Origin: Phallusia mammillata
Taxonomy: Eukaryota > Chordata > Ascidiacea > Phlebobranchia > Ascidiidae
NCBI GenBank assembly: GCA_003260075.1
Contig: QLIY01000743.1
Location: forward strand, 1 to 64,000
DNA: 64,000 nt
Direction of reading: 5' to 3'
Part shown: positions 46,270 through 56,445 of the stretch, in pieces
Layout of the letters: every line of letters starts with the position of its first letter
Numbering within the stretch: position 1 is the stretch's first letter
Position numbers and translations under genes: made by a program
The notes under the pieces: generated by a model
Database searches by the model: none
What the model saw: only the letters and a program-made list of their open reading frames with translations
Told to the model about the DNA's origin: nothing

Positions 46270-46929
46270 TTTAGAACAAATGTATTTTGCTACAAAAGCA
46301 TTGTCAGTGTAATATTTGACAAAACACATTTATTATATAGTCATAAATGTTCAAAAATACATTGTTCAAAAACGTTGTTTAGTTTTGTATAAAATTTGAA
46401 TCTTTGGTCGTACTTATTTTAAAGTCCATGTCGATGGCAACCCTGTATATAGAACTAGAGGTGAAAATCGTTGTGAGAATTGCAATAGAATAAGAATTGA
46501 TTTCCAGAATCAGATTACTACAATCCGAACTAGTTTATAGTGTATGTGAAATGGCAATATGTGCTAAGCCACCTTTCTACTTTTACATTTGCAACATATA
46601 GGAAAGCCAGCTGTGTAACTTCATTTGTTGTTTTATAATTTTTTCATGTTAAGATGGTCTTCCAACACACACACAGACACATATGAATTTTTCAATTACG
46701 TGACAGTGTTTTATTGTTATGAGTAATATGCATTTCAACTTTTTGCACACTGCGCTGATGGTCAGTAATAATGTGGTTCAACATGTGCATATTCAAGTGC
46801 TATTGCATTGCTGACAACCATTTCATATAATTGGAATGGCCTGACTAATGCCCATTTTGCAGGACCGCTTGTTGTCTCAAATGTTAATGATCTTGCGGCG
46901 AGTCAGTCTACCAATCATGCCCATGGGTC

Positions 46930-47040
46930 AAGGCATAGGCTAGAAAACATGGTGAGTTTTGAACCAACAACGGGAGTCTTATCCTGGACTGGTGCTCCAT
47001 CACTCGAGCTATGTAGGCTGTGTTGCAAGTCTGTTTCTGT
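46930..47040 (-). repeat. tRNA-derived SINE-like sequence
   Basis: On the reverse strand TAGCTCGAGTGATGGAGC resembles a tRNA D-arm with box A, and GTTGGTTCAAAACTC resembles the T-arm with box B, about 40 bases apart as in a tRNA. The anticodon stem does not pair well, so this is a tRNA-related repeat rather than a working tRNA gene. A second weak tRNA-like stretch (GGCAGTTCGATC, reverse strand) lies near 47300. Confidence 0.35.
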
Positions 47041-47983
47041 TATGCAACTTTTCAGTTTTATACAAACGTATGCAGGTTTCCTTCTGTTATTTTAGTACAA
47101 TTTCTATAACTGCTTTAAGTTTGTAACTTTGTTTACCAACAATGGTATGCTAAATGTAACTCGGTTGTTGCTCGCCAAGTAAAAGGCTACTTGGCCGATA
47201 CCTACATTGTTATTGGTACAAACAGTTTTTACAGACCCGAAACTATTACGTTCGAAATAGGATTCCCAATAAAAATGTACTCGTCTTAGCCGATCCATGA
47301 TCGAACTGCCAATCCCTAAGCTCACAGGTGCAGCTTACTGGGCAGGCAACGGTGCCTAATAGCCACTTTTCGGCAGGTTCACCCCTAAGCCTGTGTGACT
47401 CGGTTAGTAGATCCCAAGTCTCAAAATGACTCCTGTCTTGGATTCACGTTACGCAATTTTGTAAAGTAGCCGTTTTGACGCGAAAATAAAGTTTTTCTAC
47501 CGCGTAAACAGTGAACACATCAGGATAGTTGTGTTTCATTATCATTTTAGTTATGTATGCTTTACAGTTGTTTTTTGAATCTTTGTAAAAGTAGCTGAAA
47601 CCGGATATTCGATACATTTGTAATTCGAATCCCGCCACAGGTAGATTTTTCTGGGGTACACCTTGCCACATGGGAATGCTTGGGAGAGTGGCTTGATTCG
47701 GTATAACGTCTTCAATGGGCCTGGTCGTTGTGATAAGCAGACAAGTAATTACGTCACTTCCTTATGTGTGGTATCACGAATTTGCAGCGGCAACATGCCA
47801 ACACCCGCTATTTTGTATAGCTTTTTCCACAACAAAAGCACAGCCGCGTACAGCAGGCTAGAAAACTAGCTTCCCGTACGTCATAGAATATACATCGCGC
47901 TCTAAAACGGCTCCGAGCTCCTCTTTAACCACTCAATATACACTTGACCGCTCACAGCGCTCGGGAATCCCCTCACTCCTGCC

Positions 47984-47990
47984 TATATAA
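47984..47990 (+). promoter_or_regulatory. TATA-box-like element
   Basis: TATATAA in a GC-richer stretch (about 47880-48000) upstream of a tandem repeat. No clear coding exon follows within 1 kb, so its transcript, if any, is unknown. Confidence 0.3.
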
Positions 47991-48075
47991 ACCGCGATTT
48001 TTGGGAAAATTGCCATGTTTATGTTAACGTTTAGACAGGCAGGAGCAAAAGAAAAAGCAGACCTACATTAGCTTA

Positions 48076-48336
48076 GATAAGGCTAGAAAACTGACAAAGT
48101 ATTTTAATTTAACTTGAAGCGCTTGGACTTAGAAATTTTAACAACTGCTAGAAAAATGACTAAGTGTTTAAATTTAACTTGAAGCGTTTGGACTTAGAAA
48201 ATTTAACAGTGTCTGGAAAAACGATTAAGTGTTTGAGTTTTACTTGAAGCGCTGACACTTAAAAAACTAAACCTTTCTAAGTGTTTAAGTTTAAATAGAG
48301 GCGCGCGGACTTAGCCGAATTTAACTGAAATCTGCG

Positions 48337-48337
<1 letters not shown>
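48076..48337 (+). repeat. Tandem repeat, about 63-bp unit, ending at a poly-G run
   Basis: Three to four diverged units marked by GACTAAGTGTTTAAATTTAA, CTTGAAGCG and TTGGACTTAGAAA. The array runs directly into the 97-base poly-G run, so its true extent is unknown. Confidence 0.7.

Positions 48338-48434
<97 letters not shown>
48338..48434. other. 97-base poly-G run, probable gap placeholder
   Basis: Uninterrupted G. It terminates a tandem repeat, a place where assemblies commonly break. By analogy with the runs that replace lectin exon sequence at 53350-53428, it is treated as missing sequence. Confidence 0.6.
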
Positions 48435-48435
<1 letters not shown>

Positions 48436-48628
48436 TACTAAACCGAGAAGAAATAATTAATTAACTGGCAAATATAAGTTTAACTAATTAGAACTGAGAC
48501 ATAGATTGCAAGTTAATACTTAACCGTGTTTGTGAAATATTACCTGTACTATTAAATATTTAAATGAAGTTTTGGATTCTTTTATACTTTGGTGTTAATT
48601 GCTAATTACTGTTTTCTCTTTAATTACG

Positions 48629-48644
48629 ATTCTATTTGAATAAG
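48629..48644 (+). other. Exact match to the Ciona spliced-leader sequence
   Basis: ATTCTATTTGAATAAG equals the 16-nt leader added to many Ciona mRNAs by trans-splicing (from memory). The next bases are ACTTCTTG, not the GT donor a functional SL RNA gene needs. The likeliest reading is the 5' end of a retrocopy of a trans-spliced transcript, with about 48645 onward as its body, or a dead SL gene. Confidence 0.5.
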
Positions 48645-49271
48645 ACTTCTTGAAATATTTCTGTCGCTGATAACCAAATAAACCAACAATGTAATCAACG
48701 GATTATACAATTGGTGTTTTCTGGAGTTTAGCTCCAAGGAATCTTGAGGCAGCAGTGTGAACTACAAACTTAGTGAGGCTCATAGCGCAAACCTATTGCG
48801 TTGTTAAATTGTGAGAGTAGTACCAGAAGACCGCCCGAACCTCTGCAAATTCTCACTTACCCGTCTTTCGTTACTTTTCTTACTAGCGTTTGGCAAACAG
48901 TATGTGTACATGTTGTCAACGATTGGCCTGGACCGGAATCAGCATGTTTCGGAGAATCCCAGAGATACACAACACTGGGAGCACGCACGAATTCATTAAT
49001 ATTTGTAGCTGCTCCTCTGCAAACAAAAATTTGATTAAGCGGTTTCCAGCGCAACTGGTCATTATTCTATCACCTATCGGCTACTTAAAAAAATACGACG
49101 TATTTGCGTGCATGCATGTGATACTCTAACATGTACAGCATCTAGGGTTGTTTAGTTAAGGAACATTGCGACTGGAATATTTTCAGTACTTATACTTATG
49201 ATATTCAGTACTTATAAAAAAGGTGTCGTTGAAACAGCTATGATAACTGCACCTGGAACTTGAATTGCATA
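48645..49271. other. Region between leader-like sequence and lectin gene
   Basis: Short overlapping frames on both strands around 48800-49130 show no domain. The body of a putative retrocopy could begin here, but no parent protein was recognised. Confidence 0.4.
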
Positions 49272-52200
49272 ATGCCTACACCGACATATCGAACTATTGC
49301 ATGCTATCTTTTCCTGACGAATGTGCTGCATTTTCAGAGATGTGCGTCAATGCAAGGTAAACTCCAACAAAGCAAGAACATCAATTTATGTATTTGAACT
49401 GTTTATAGTAGGCTACCTTATATGTTAGTACGTTGTAGTTCATATATCTAGTACTGGTTGACATTCCATTGCCTAATAATTTTCCGTTTAGTCACTGAAT
49501 ATATTAAATATACATCCCCTGTTTCAATGGGCCCAATTGTACGCCCTAATCCAAATTAGACCCAAGAGGCAAGGCACAGATTAGAAAAATCTTGCCTGCT
49601 TATTTGGCATAGCGCGAGTCCCGGAAAGACTCCTGTCGTGGCTTTGAATTAGGGATGTGGCTGAATTTGGGTTCGGCTAAAACTGAATACTCGGCAGTGT
49701 TGCCGAAAAAATTGGCGGAATCATTTCAATTTAGTTCTGAGTGGTTTACGTTTGCCAGCCCACCATTGAGCATAGATAATAAGGAAAAAGTTTGAGAACC
49801 ACTGCCCCGAAAGTTGCATCATGATTACAGTGTCAACAACGTAAACTTACTTACTTGATACCTATTACCGAAATTTCCCTTTATTTGTCATTAAAGACCC
49901 AAACCGTTGCAGATATTTTAGCACAGTGCAACGTGTGTCTTGGTTTTATTGACAAAAAACTTATTGGTGAAACATCTCATGTACAAACACCAAATCAGGT
50001 CCATTAAAGAACCTTTGTTTGACGATTTCGTTTTTTATTTAGCCACATGCGACACAAAACTGTTGGATTTGAAACACTCAATCACAAAAGTAATTTGTCC
50101 CGGCGGCTGTTGGATGCAACATTCAGATTTATGTGGGACTGACGACTACGCCCGCGGTCCTCTATGCCTTGCTGCGATGCACGCCGGACTAATGGACAGT
50201 AAGTCGATGTTTTTTTATCAAGTGTAGTTTATTCTTTCTAAATTTTGCCACCACAAGACAGCTTCGATTTTGAGAGCAGTTCAAAAGTTTGCTTGGTGCT
50301 GTATGTTTCATCAATTTATGACGCCAGTTTTAACGTTACGCTTTCGACGTTTTCGGAACTGGAGAACAAAGCGGTTTTTTTTGACACTGTTTCAGATTTT
50401 TATTAACTTTGTTACAATTATCTGGTTTAGATGACGGAGGGTATTTTGAGGTATTTAAAAGTGATCCACTGTCCAAGTACGAAGGCACCAAAAGATACGA
50501 CGTAACCAGCGAATTATGCTATTCTGCTTCATTCACCTACTCGTTTCAAAGTGAGTTCGCTCATTACTAAGCCAGTGGTAAACTTATTCTTAAAATGCAG
50601 CACAAATTAGTATATTTCAAAGTGAGGCGTCTGCATACATTGCTTTAAGCAAATATCAAAACTCATTTGTTGTTTTGTCGTTGAGTACAGTACACTGTTT
50701 ATTTCAAAGTTAAACTATTTTGTTTATTGTTAGGCAAATTGCGAAACTCATTTGTTGTTTGTAGTGAAATGCAGCACAAAAGGAAACCCGGAATTTTCAG
50801 TGACTGAAGTTGATTGTCCTTCTGGTTGTCGTTCCAACTACGTGTGTGGGACAAATTTGTACAACAGCAATTCGTCTGTTTGTGCGGCTGCTATTCACGC
50901 TGGGGTTTTGAAAGGTCTGGTTTCCCTTACTTGCTTATAATAACACAACATCGTTGAAAATGAACAGCTGTTGTTTTTTTGCAGAAAACGGAGGAGCGGT
51001 TACATTTTATACTTATGAAGAACAAACCTCGTATGTTGCTTCGACAAAAAACGGCATTTTGAGTCAGTCGTGTAACATTTCGCGAAGTTCATTTTTATTC
51101 ACGAGTAAGCGAATACCTAGTGGCTATAGCAGTGATTCTCAACCGCAGCTCTCAGGGCCGAATGTGGCTCCCAACTACTTATTTTGCGGCTCCACCAGAC
51201 CTCAGAAAACCACCAAAGATTGCTATTTTAGCTTTCAAAGTAATAATCTTTAGTGATTTTCTGAGGTCTCGTTTTTTGCGGCTCCTTACACACTTAAAAA
51301 AACTACCATTTGGCCCCGACAATACAAAGTTTGAGAACAACTGGCCTATAGCTTCGAACATTTAAGTATATTTTCCATGTTAAATTACTGACTATGGTAG
51401 GAAACAACCACTGCATAAGACCTTGTCAAAACGAGGGCAAATGTTTGTCAGGAATCAATGCGGAGTTTTGCTCTTGTGCAGGCGGAACTCAAGGAGAAGG
51501 GGGGGGGGCACTGACTTGGTAGGAAACAACCACTGCGATCGATCTTGTAAGAACGAGGGCAACTGTTTGTCTGGAATCAATGCGGAGTTTTGCTCTTGTG
51601 CAGGCGGAACTCAAGGAGAAAATTGTGAGATAGGTAAAAAAAAACTCGTGAAAGAAGTCGAAAAGCCCGATGTCAATATAATCAAATATATATTGTTTTT
51701 CAGACATCGACGAATGTACGAGTGGAACACACAACTGTCATCAACACGCAACTTGTATCAATACAGTGGGTAGTTTCCAATGTTCTTGCAACGCAAACTA
51801 TACAGGAGATGGAAGGCAATGCGGTGAAATTTTTTTTTGCTTCCCTTTTGTTTTCTAGTTAAGTGGTGAACGTTACTGTACTTTTTCAGTGCCTGACTTC
51901 TGTGCACAAAATAAAGCAATTTGTCGAAACGGGGGAACTTGCTTGGATAACGATGTGAGCTACAGTTGCTCATGCCTTGGCGGTTATGGGGGGGGGGATT
52001 TTTTTTGCTTCCCTTTTGTTTTCTAGTTAAGCGGTGAACGTTACTGTACTTTTTCAGTGCCTGACTTCTGTGCTCAAAATAACAAAATTTGTCGCAACGA
52101 GGCAACATGCGTGGATAACGATGTGAGCTACGGATGCTCATGCCTTGGCGGTTATGTTGGTCTGCATTGCGAAACAGGTACAATTGGCTCTAATAAAGCA

Positions 52201-53346
52201 TAATCGTGTTACCATACATTACGTTTGAAACGTTTTTATGATCAGACATCGACGAATGTACGAGAGGAACACACAATTGTCATCAACACGCAACTTGTAT
52301 CAACACAGCGGGTAGTTTTCAATGTTCTTGCAACGCAAACTACTTAGGCGATGGTGTGGATTGCGGTTAGTTTTAAAATATCTTGTGTATCATTCTATGT
52401 TTAAAAAATTACAGTCATTGGATGCATTGTTCAATCAAGAATCATTGCTCTCGCAGATTTCAACGAATGTACGAGCCGAACACACGCATGTCATGAACAC
52501 GCAGCTTGTGTGAACACGGCGGGAAGTTACGAGTGCATTTGTGATGCAAACTTCACAGGAGATGGGAGGCGCTGTGGTGAGCTACATTAATAAATCAGAC
52601 GTTGTGTATGGCGCAATATTTTGGACATTATGCATTAAACTTTACAGAGGCAAATTTTTGCTCTGCGAACGTCGGTCTGTGCAAACACAACGGAACTTGC
52701 TCGGACACCACTACATCCTATAGTTGTTCTTGTGACATTTGGCACACAGGAAAGCGTTGTGAGCAAGGTATTATTATGATTTTAGGCGCAAAGTTGGGTT
52801 TGGACTGTTCAAGAGCTCTGTGACTAAAATCAATCCATGAGCATTCGATGTGTAGGTTCGGTGGTGTATAGGCCGAACGTGGGGCTTTTTATCTGTATCA
52901 AGGTCATCAAGTATAAGCATTTTCATGTAGCGAAGCGCCAAAGCATTTCAATCACGATCAGGCCCATGTCAGTTAGGCGCTGTTCCAAGCTGAAAACGTG
53001 CTCATGTGTTTATACTAAAAGTGGTTGGTGACTAAAATCAAACTGGCAATCTTCAACCAGGCGCTGCGTTGCATGGGTAACCTATAGTGGTTGATTAATT
53101 ACAGCAGACACCACCGATTCTGCATAAAATGTCGACTTAATGCGGTTTAACGGGGGGGGGGAATTAATTACTGCAGACACCACCGATTCTGCATAAAATG
53201 TCGACTTAATGCGGTTTAACGTCTCTGTTTGCAGCCTGGTATATTTTATTTGGTTTTGGTAATGATTTACCACGTTCATAGAACATGACCACTTGATTAT
53301 GGCCACTGCAAGAATTTGGGCAGATGCAAGAACATATTGCCAGTCA

Positions 53347-53429
<83 letters not shown>

Positions 53430-53765
53430 AATATAGGTTTATCTGCAAACACGTTAAAACACCGTTGATTAAGGTACAGTTGGAAGCTCCGTTTCAACAA
53501 GGCGACCGTTGAAACCTTAAGTTGAATTACCTAATAATTCGAGTATTTAACTTAAGTGGTCTTGTATCTGCTATTTTGTATGAAGCTTGATTGTCGCAAA
53601 CATGCTCCAAACACGAACCGCGGCATATTACTTCATTGGTTTGAATGACCTTGAAGAAGAAGGAGTTTGGAAATACGTTGATGGTGTTCCAGTCACAAAA
53701 AACAATACCGATTTCTGGCCTGGTGAACCAAACGGTGGCGCTGATGCTCACTGTGGCGGTTTGAG

Positions 53766-53767
<2 letters not shown>
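49272..53767 (+). CDS. Secreted LCCL-EGF-C-type lectin protein (3' end lost in poly-G)
   Basis: Exon 1 (49272-49356) encodes MPTPTYRTIACYLFLTNVLH, a signal-peptide-like start. Two LCCL domains follow, in exon pairs 50043-50198 + 50431-50550 (CPGGCWMQ, CGTDDY, CLAAMHAG) and 50765-50914 + 50985-51104 (CPSGC, CGTNLY, CAAAIHAGVL). Then come six EGF modules at 51523-51633, 51704-51823, 52058-52177, 52246-52365, 52457-52576 and 52648-52767; three have the calcium-binding DIDEC/DFNEC start. A C-type lectin domain is split between 53282 onward and 53586 onward, with the mannose-type EPN motif in PGEPNGG. All internal junctions up to the lectin domain are phase 1. Both lectin exons run into poly-G, so the donor, the last cysteines and the stop are missing. 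Probable recognition or matrix protein; function inferred. Confidence 0.8.
50043..51104 (+). CDS. Tandem LCCL domains of the secreted lectin gene
   Basis: Each LCCL module is two exons (156+120 and 150+120 nt). The first exon carries the CP-GC...CGT-(D/N)-Y...C-AA-HAG signature and the second the (N/E)(D/N)GG strand and a late cysteine. LCCL domains bind lipid or lipopolysaccharide in vertebrate cochlin (known for the family); binding here is untested. Exons 50043-50198, 50431-50550, 50765-50914 and 50985-51104. Confidence 0.8.
51130..51343 (+). mobile_element. hAT MITE in an intron of the secreted lectin gene
   Basis: Begins CAGTGATTCTCAACC and ends with the near-complement GTTTGAGAACAACTG. 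It is flanked by GGCTATAG (51122-51129) and GCCTATAG (51344-51351), an 8-bp target duplication with one mismatch. 214 bp, no coding capacity. Confidence 0.8.
51401..51522 (+). pseudogene. Extra copy of the first EGF exon, joined by ten G
   Basis: Starts like the next EGF exon (acceptor GGTAG, GAAACAACCACTGC) and differs at several bases, but breaks at AAGGAGAA into a run of exactly ten G (51499-51508) where TTGTGAGATAG and the donor should be. Only 24 bases separate it from the intact copy, too few for an intron. Read as a second haplotype placed in tandem. Confidence 0.7.
51890..52057 (+). pseudogene. Extra copy of the third EGF exon with its upstream intron, joined by ten G
   Basis: The exon reads VPDFCAQNKAICRNGGTC and stops at GGTTATG where a ten-G run (51988-51997) begins. 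A copy of the preceding intron (TTTTTTGCTTCCC...TTTTTCAG) then leads into the intact exon at 52058. Same haplotype-join pattern; the true EGF count is therefore six rather than eight. Confidence 0.7.
53152..53161. other. Ten-G join between duplicated intron blocks
   Basis: About 53090-53151 and 53162-53221 are near-identical (ATTAATTAC, GCAGACACCACCGATTCTGC, TGCGGTTTAAC) with exactly ten G between them. A further instance of the join pattern, here in the intron before the lectin exon. Confidence 0.75.
53350..53428. other. 79-base poly-G replacing part of a lectin exon
   Basis: Left flank GCCAGTCAATTG and right flank TAATATAGG both occur in the paralogue at 57750-57830. There they are separated by the exon end GGCGGAGATTTGGCG...GTTCGCAA and its donor, not by G. 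The run therefore stands in for about 55 bases of real sequence. Confidence 0.85.

Positions 53768-53816
<49 letters not shown>
53768..53816. other. 49-base poly-G replacing the lectin 3' end
   Basis: Upstream sequence follows the lectin exon to GGTTTGAGCCG. Downstream sequence from 53821 resembles the 3' flank of the minus-strand lectin gene (ATTGAGTTTTAT, CGTGGTTTTACTATT, GCGGCTCGTAA). The last 70 or so bases of coding sequence and the stop have been lost in the run. Confidence 0.8.
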
Positions 53817-53817
<1 letters not shown>

Positions 53818-54313
53818 ACACATTGAGTTTTATGTCTACTATTTGTGTGTACTTCATCTGCGCGTCAGTTGTGGTAATAATCGTGGTTTTACTATTTATT
53901 GTGATTCTATTGCGGCTCGTAATCATTTCCAATTAAAATGTCTTAACTGTTTAATTCTAAAACTCTTTCCGAAATTGTTTAAACACGCCAATTTGTTTTG
54001 TGTCTCGTTGAAGAACAACAAAACGATGTATATATGACCGTTTATTGCCATTTTAAAATGCTTTATTGTTGTTTTTATCCTCATTTATTGTAAATTGTTC
54101 AAATATCACTAAAATAATGCCGTTATTCTAACTAAACAAACACTACAACTTAGTTTAAAGTAAACTAAGACTTTAAACAGTCATTTCCTTTTTTTCCTAA
54201 CACGAGTGGTTAGCTTGTATAGGGCCCTTACGACTGGTTTCACCATCGTTTCCTCACTGTCGTGCTAACTCATTTCCTGGTGAGCTCCCGCCACATAAAG
54301 CTTCATAACACGG

Positions 54314-54467
54314 TGTAGCTGCAGCGCGTTCAGTCATGATCCACTAATTGTGCTATTCACTATTTTGCGTGCCGTTAAGTTTCAACGTTAAGCAACTATT
54401 TCCGGCTTGGCGATTGTTCAGTGCCATTGTGACGCTGTATGTGCTTTTACCAAGCGAAATAAACTCA
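54314..54467 (+). repeat. Interspersed repeat, copy 2
   Basis: Second copy of the element at 13222-13374, same orientation, with matching GTGTAGCTGCAG start and CTTTTACCAAGC end. Confidence 0.55.
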
Positions 54468-54516
54468 ACTAAAAAATGCGACAAGGTTTTTGGGTAAAGC
54501 GTTGTCAAGTATTATA

Positions 54517-54735
54517 TCATTGCATGCTTTAAATTGAACAAGGAAGAGAATTAGTTCTTACGTGCAAACAACCTACCTTGCTTTAAACACCCTGGTTTGT
54601 TGTAGGTTGTTCTGCAGAAATTTCAATTTGTTTAAAGATACGCTTCATGCTAGGGCACTTGGTATATTTTTTGTATGGGCTGGTACGGTTTTTGTGTTTT
54701 CATTTCACAATAATTTTAAATGTCATTTAAAATTG
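54517..54735 (+). repeat. 3' flank duplicated with 58326-58540
   Basis: GCATGCTTTAAA, AACAAGGAAGA, CTTACGTGCAAACAACCT and GATRCGCTTCATGCTAGGGC occur in the same order in both places. This shows that the two plus-strand lectin genes arose by a duplication that included their 3' flanks. Confidence 0.75.
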
Positions 54736-55370
54736 ATGAGACAGATTGGGCCAGTGTTTTGGGAGCCGTAAGTGACTGTTGAATTTACTTATGCTTAATC
54801 CAATTGGATCCTTCACAGTTTTCGAATGCGCAGGATAGGAAGATAAAAGTCATAAATTTGAACAGGTTTACGATTTCACGTTTTTACTATTTAGTTTTTA
54901 TGCCATTTTTTTGTCATCACCATCGATTTATTGATTTTTTTGCCATCACCTGATCGTCTATAAACACGTTAAAAGTGCACAAGTTTTGAATGATTTTTTT
55001 GTTAAAGACAACGAAATTGATCACGGTTGATCAAAAAGGGATTTAATCGGTTTATTTTGTTTTACAAAATACACTCATCAAAAAACAAAGCCATTAAAAT
55101 TGAAAGTTCAAAAATCTTTGTTCTCTTTTTGCGACAATATAAAACACGCACACTGGCTGCCTAGTAAACCTAATTCCGCACCACGGTTGAGCAAACAAGA
55201 AGTAATAAACTCACAAACAGTACTTACTGGACTTTTGACACATTTTGTGGAATGCAGTTTGGAAATCTTAAAACAGCAAAGCTTACACTAAAACGTTTTC
55301 CTAAATTTCTTACATGACTACATTATTTAACCTATATATTGTAGAAATCAATAGAAAGCCTTGACTAACT

Positions 55371-55600
55371 TAGTGGTCGGCAACCGCCGGTCCGGTACCG
55401 ATCCGCGAGGAGTTCGTTACCGGGCCGTATAACTTTTCAGGTTGAATGCTATAAAACATTTTGCCCATGTAGCCCGGGAAAGATAAACTTAATGTAGGCG
55501 TTTTCGTTGCTAAATATTTGTTGTTGTTTTGAAGACCGGTCCGCGAAAAAATTTCACTTTTAAAAACGGTCCGCGGTGCAAAAAAGGTTGCCGACCCCTG
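55371..55600 (+). mobile_element. hAT MITE with perfect 8-bp target duplication
   Basis: 230 bp. Inverted ends TAGTGGTCGGCAACC and GGTTGCCGACCCCTG, flanked on both sides by GACTAACT (55363-55370 and 55601-55608). No coding capacity. Confidence 0.9.
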
Positions 55601-55924
55601 GACTAACTTAAATGTTCCACAAAACAATCTTACGGGTAGCACTTATACATGATGTGACTTGCGGAAGTAAAGTTTATTGTGAGTGGGAGCCAAACGATGT
55701 GAAACATATTGTTGTTATTAATGTGTGTATGAGTTAATATAACCTACCACATCGTTTGGTGGAATAATACAAAACTACAAATGTGGCTTGTTTAGGAGGG
55801 TTGGGTTTAATTAGTAAGTATGGTGTTAGATACGGTTGTGTTAAAAATAAAATAAAACACGATATAGACATATTTGAAAATGATCATTGCTTGCAAGATA
55901 GGGAAAGCAGACGAGAGGTTTGAG

Positions 55925-56330
55925 AAAATATCAAGCCAAAGTTTATTTAAATAAAGGAAGTGAAAACGAATGTCTTCCGTTTCACCTTCAGGAATTAAAC
56001 GTCTATTTTGACGTTTTGTTGAGGAAGCTGCACACAATATATGTATGCGAAATGTATCAAAAACATATCAAGCCAAGGTATATTTATATTAAAGAAGTAA
56101 AAACGAATGCCCTCCATTTCACCTTCAGGAATTAAACGTATATTTTGCCATTTTGTTGAGGAAGCTGCACACAATATATGTATGCGAAATATATCAAAAA
56201 ACATCAAGCCAAGGTATATTCAAATAAAGGAAGTGAAAACGAAAGCCTCTTGTTTTACCTTAAGGCATTTGATCGTATATTTGGACGTTTTACAGGAAGT
56301 TGCACCCAATATATGTTCCACAGCCCACCC
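55925..56330 (+). repeat. Three tandem copies of a 136-bp unit upstream of the membrane lectin gene
   Basis: Units start at AAATATCAAGCCAAAG, AACATATCAAGCCAAGG and AAAACATCAAGCCAAGG. Each has AAAGGAAGTGAAAACGA (degenerate in unit 2), a TTTTACC/TTTCACC block and GGAAG(C/T)TGCAC with AATATATGT. The array ends about 115 bases before the ATG at 56446. A homologous unit lies upstream of the minus-strand lectin gene (about 63440-63590), suggesting a shared promoter module. Confidence 0.75.
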
Positions 56331-56445
56331 GTCATTGCCTACGTTTAATGTTGGTGTGACTGTTTAAAAACCACCTGCGCCATTCAAATTAAACATTGTT
56401 ACAATTAAGAGTCTGTTGTAGAGTATTCAGATATACAACATCGCA

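Noticed and set aside
53297-53500. Poly-proline reading frame on the minus strand (likewise at 2479-2715, 21119-21391 and 53527-53932)
   Set aside because: The proline or glycine tracts are translations of poly-C/poly-G runs that replace real sequence; the rest of each frame is intron or antisense to known exons.
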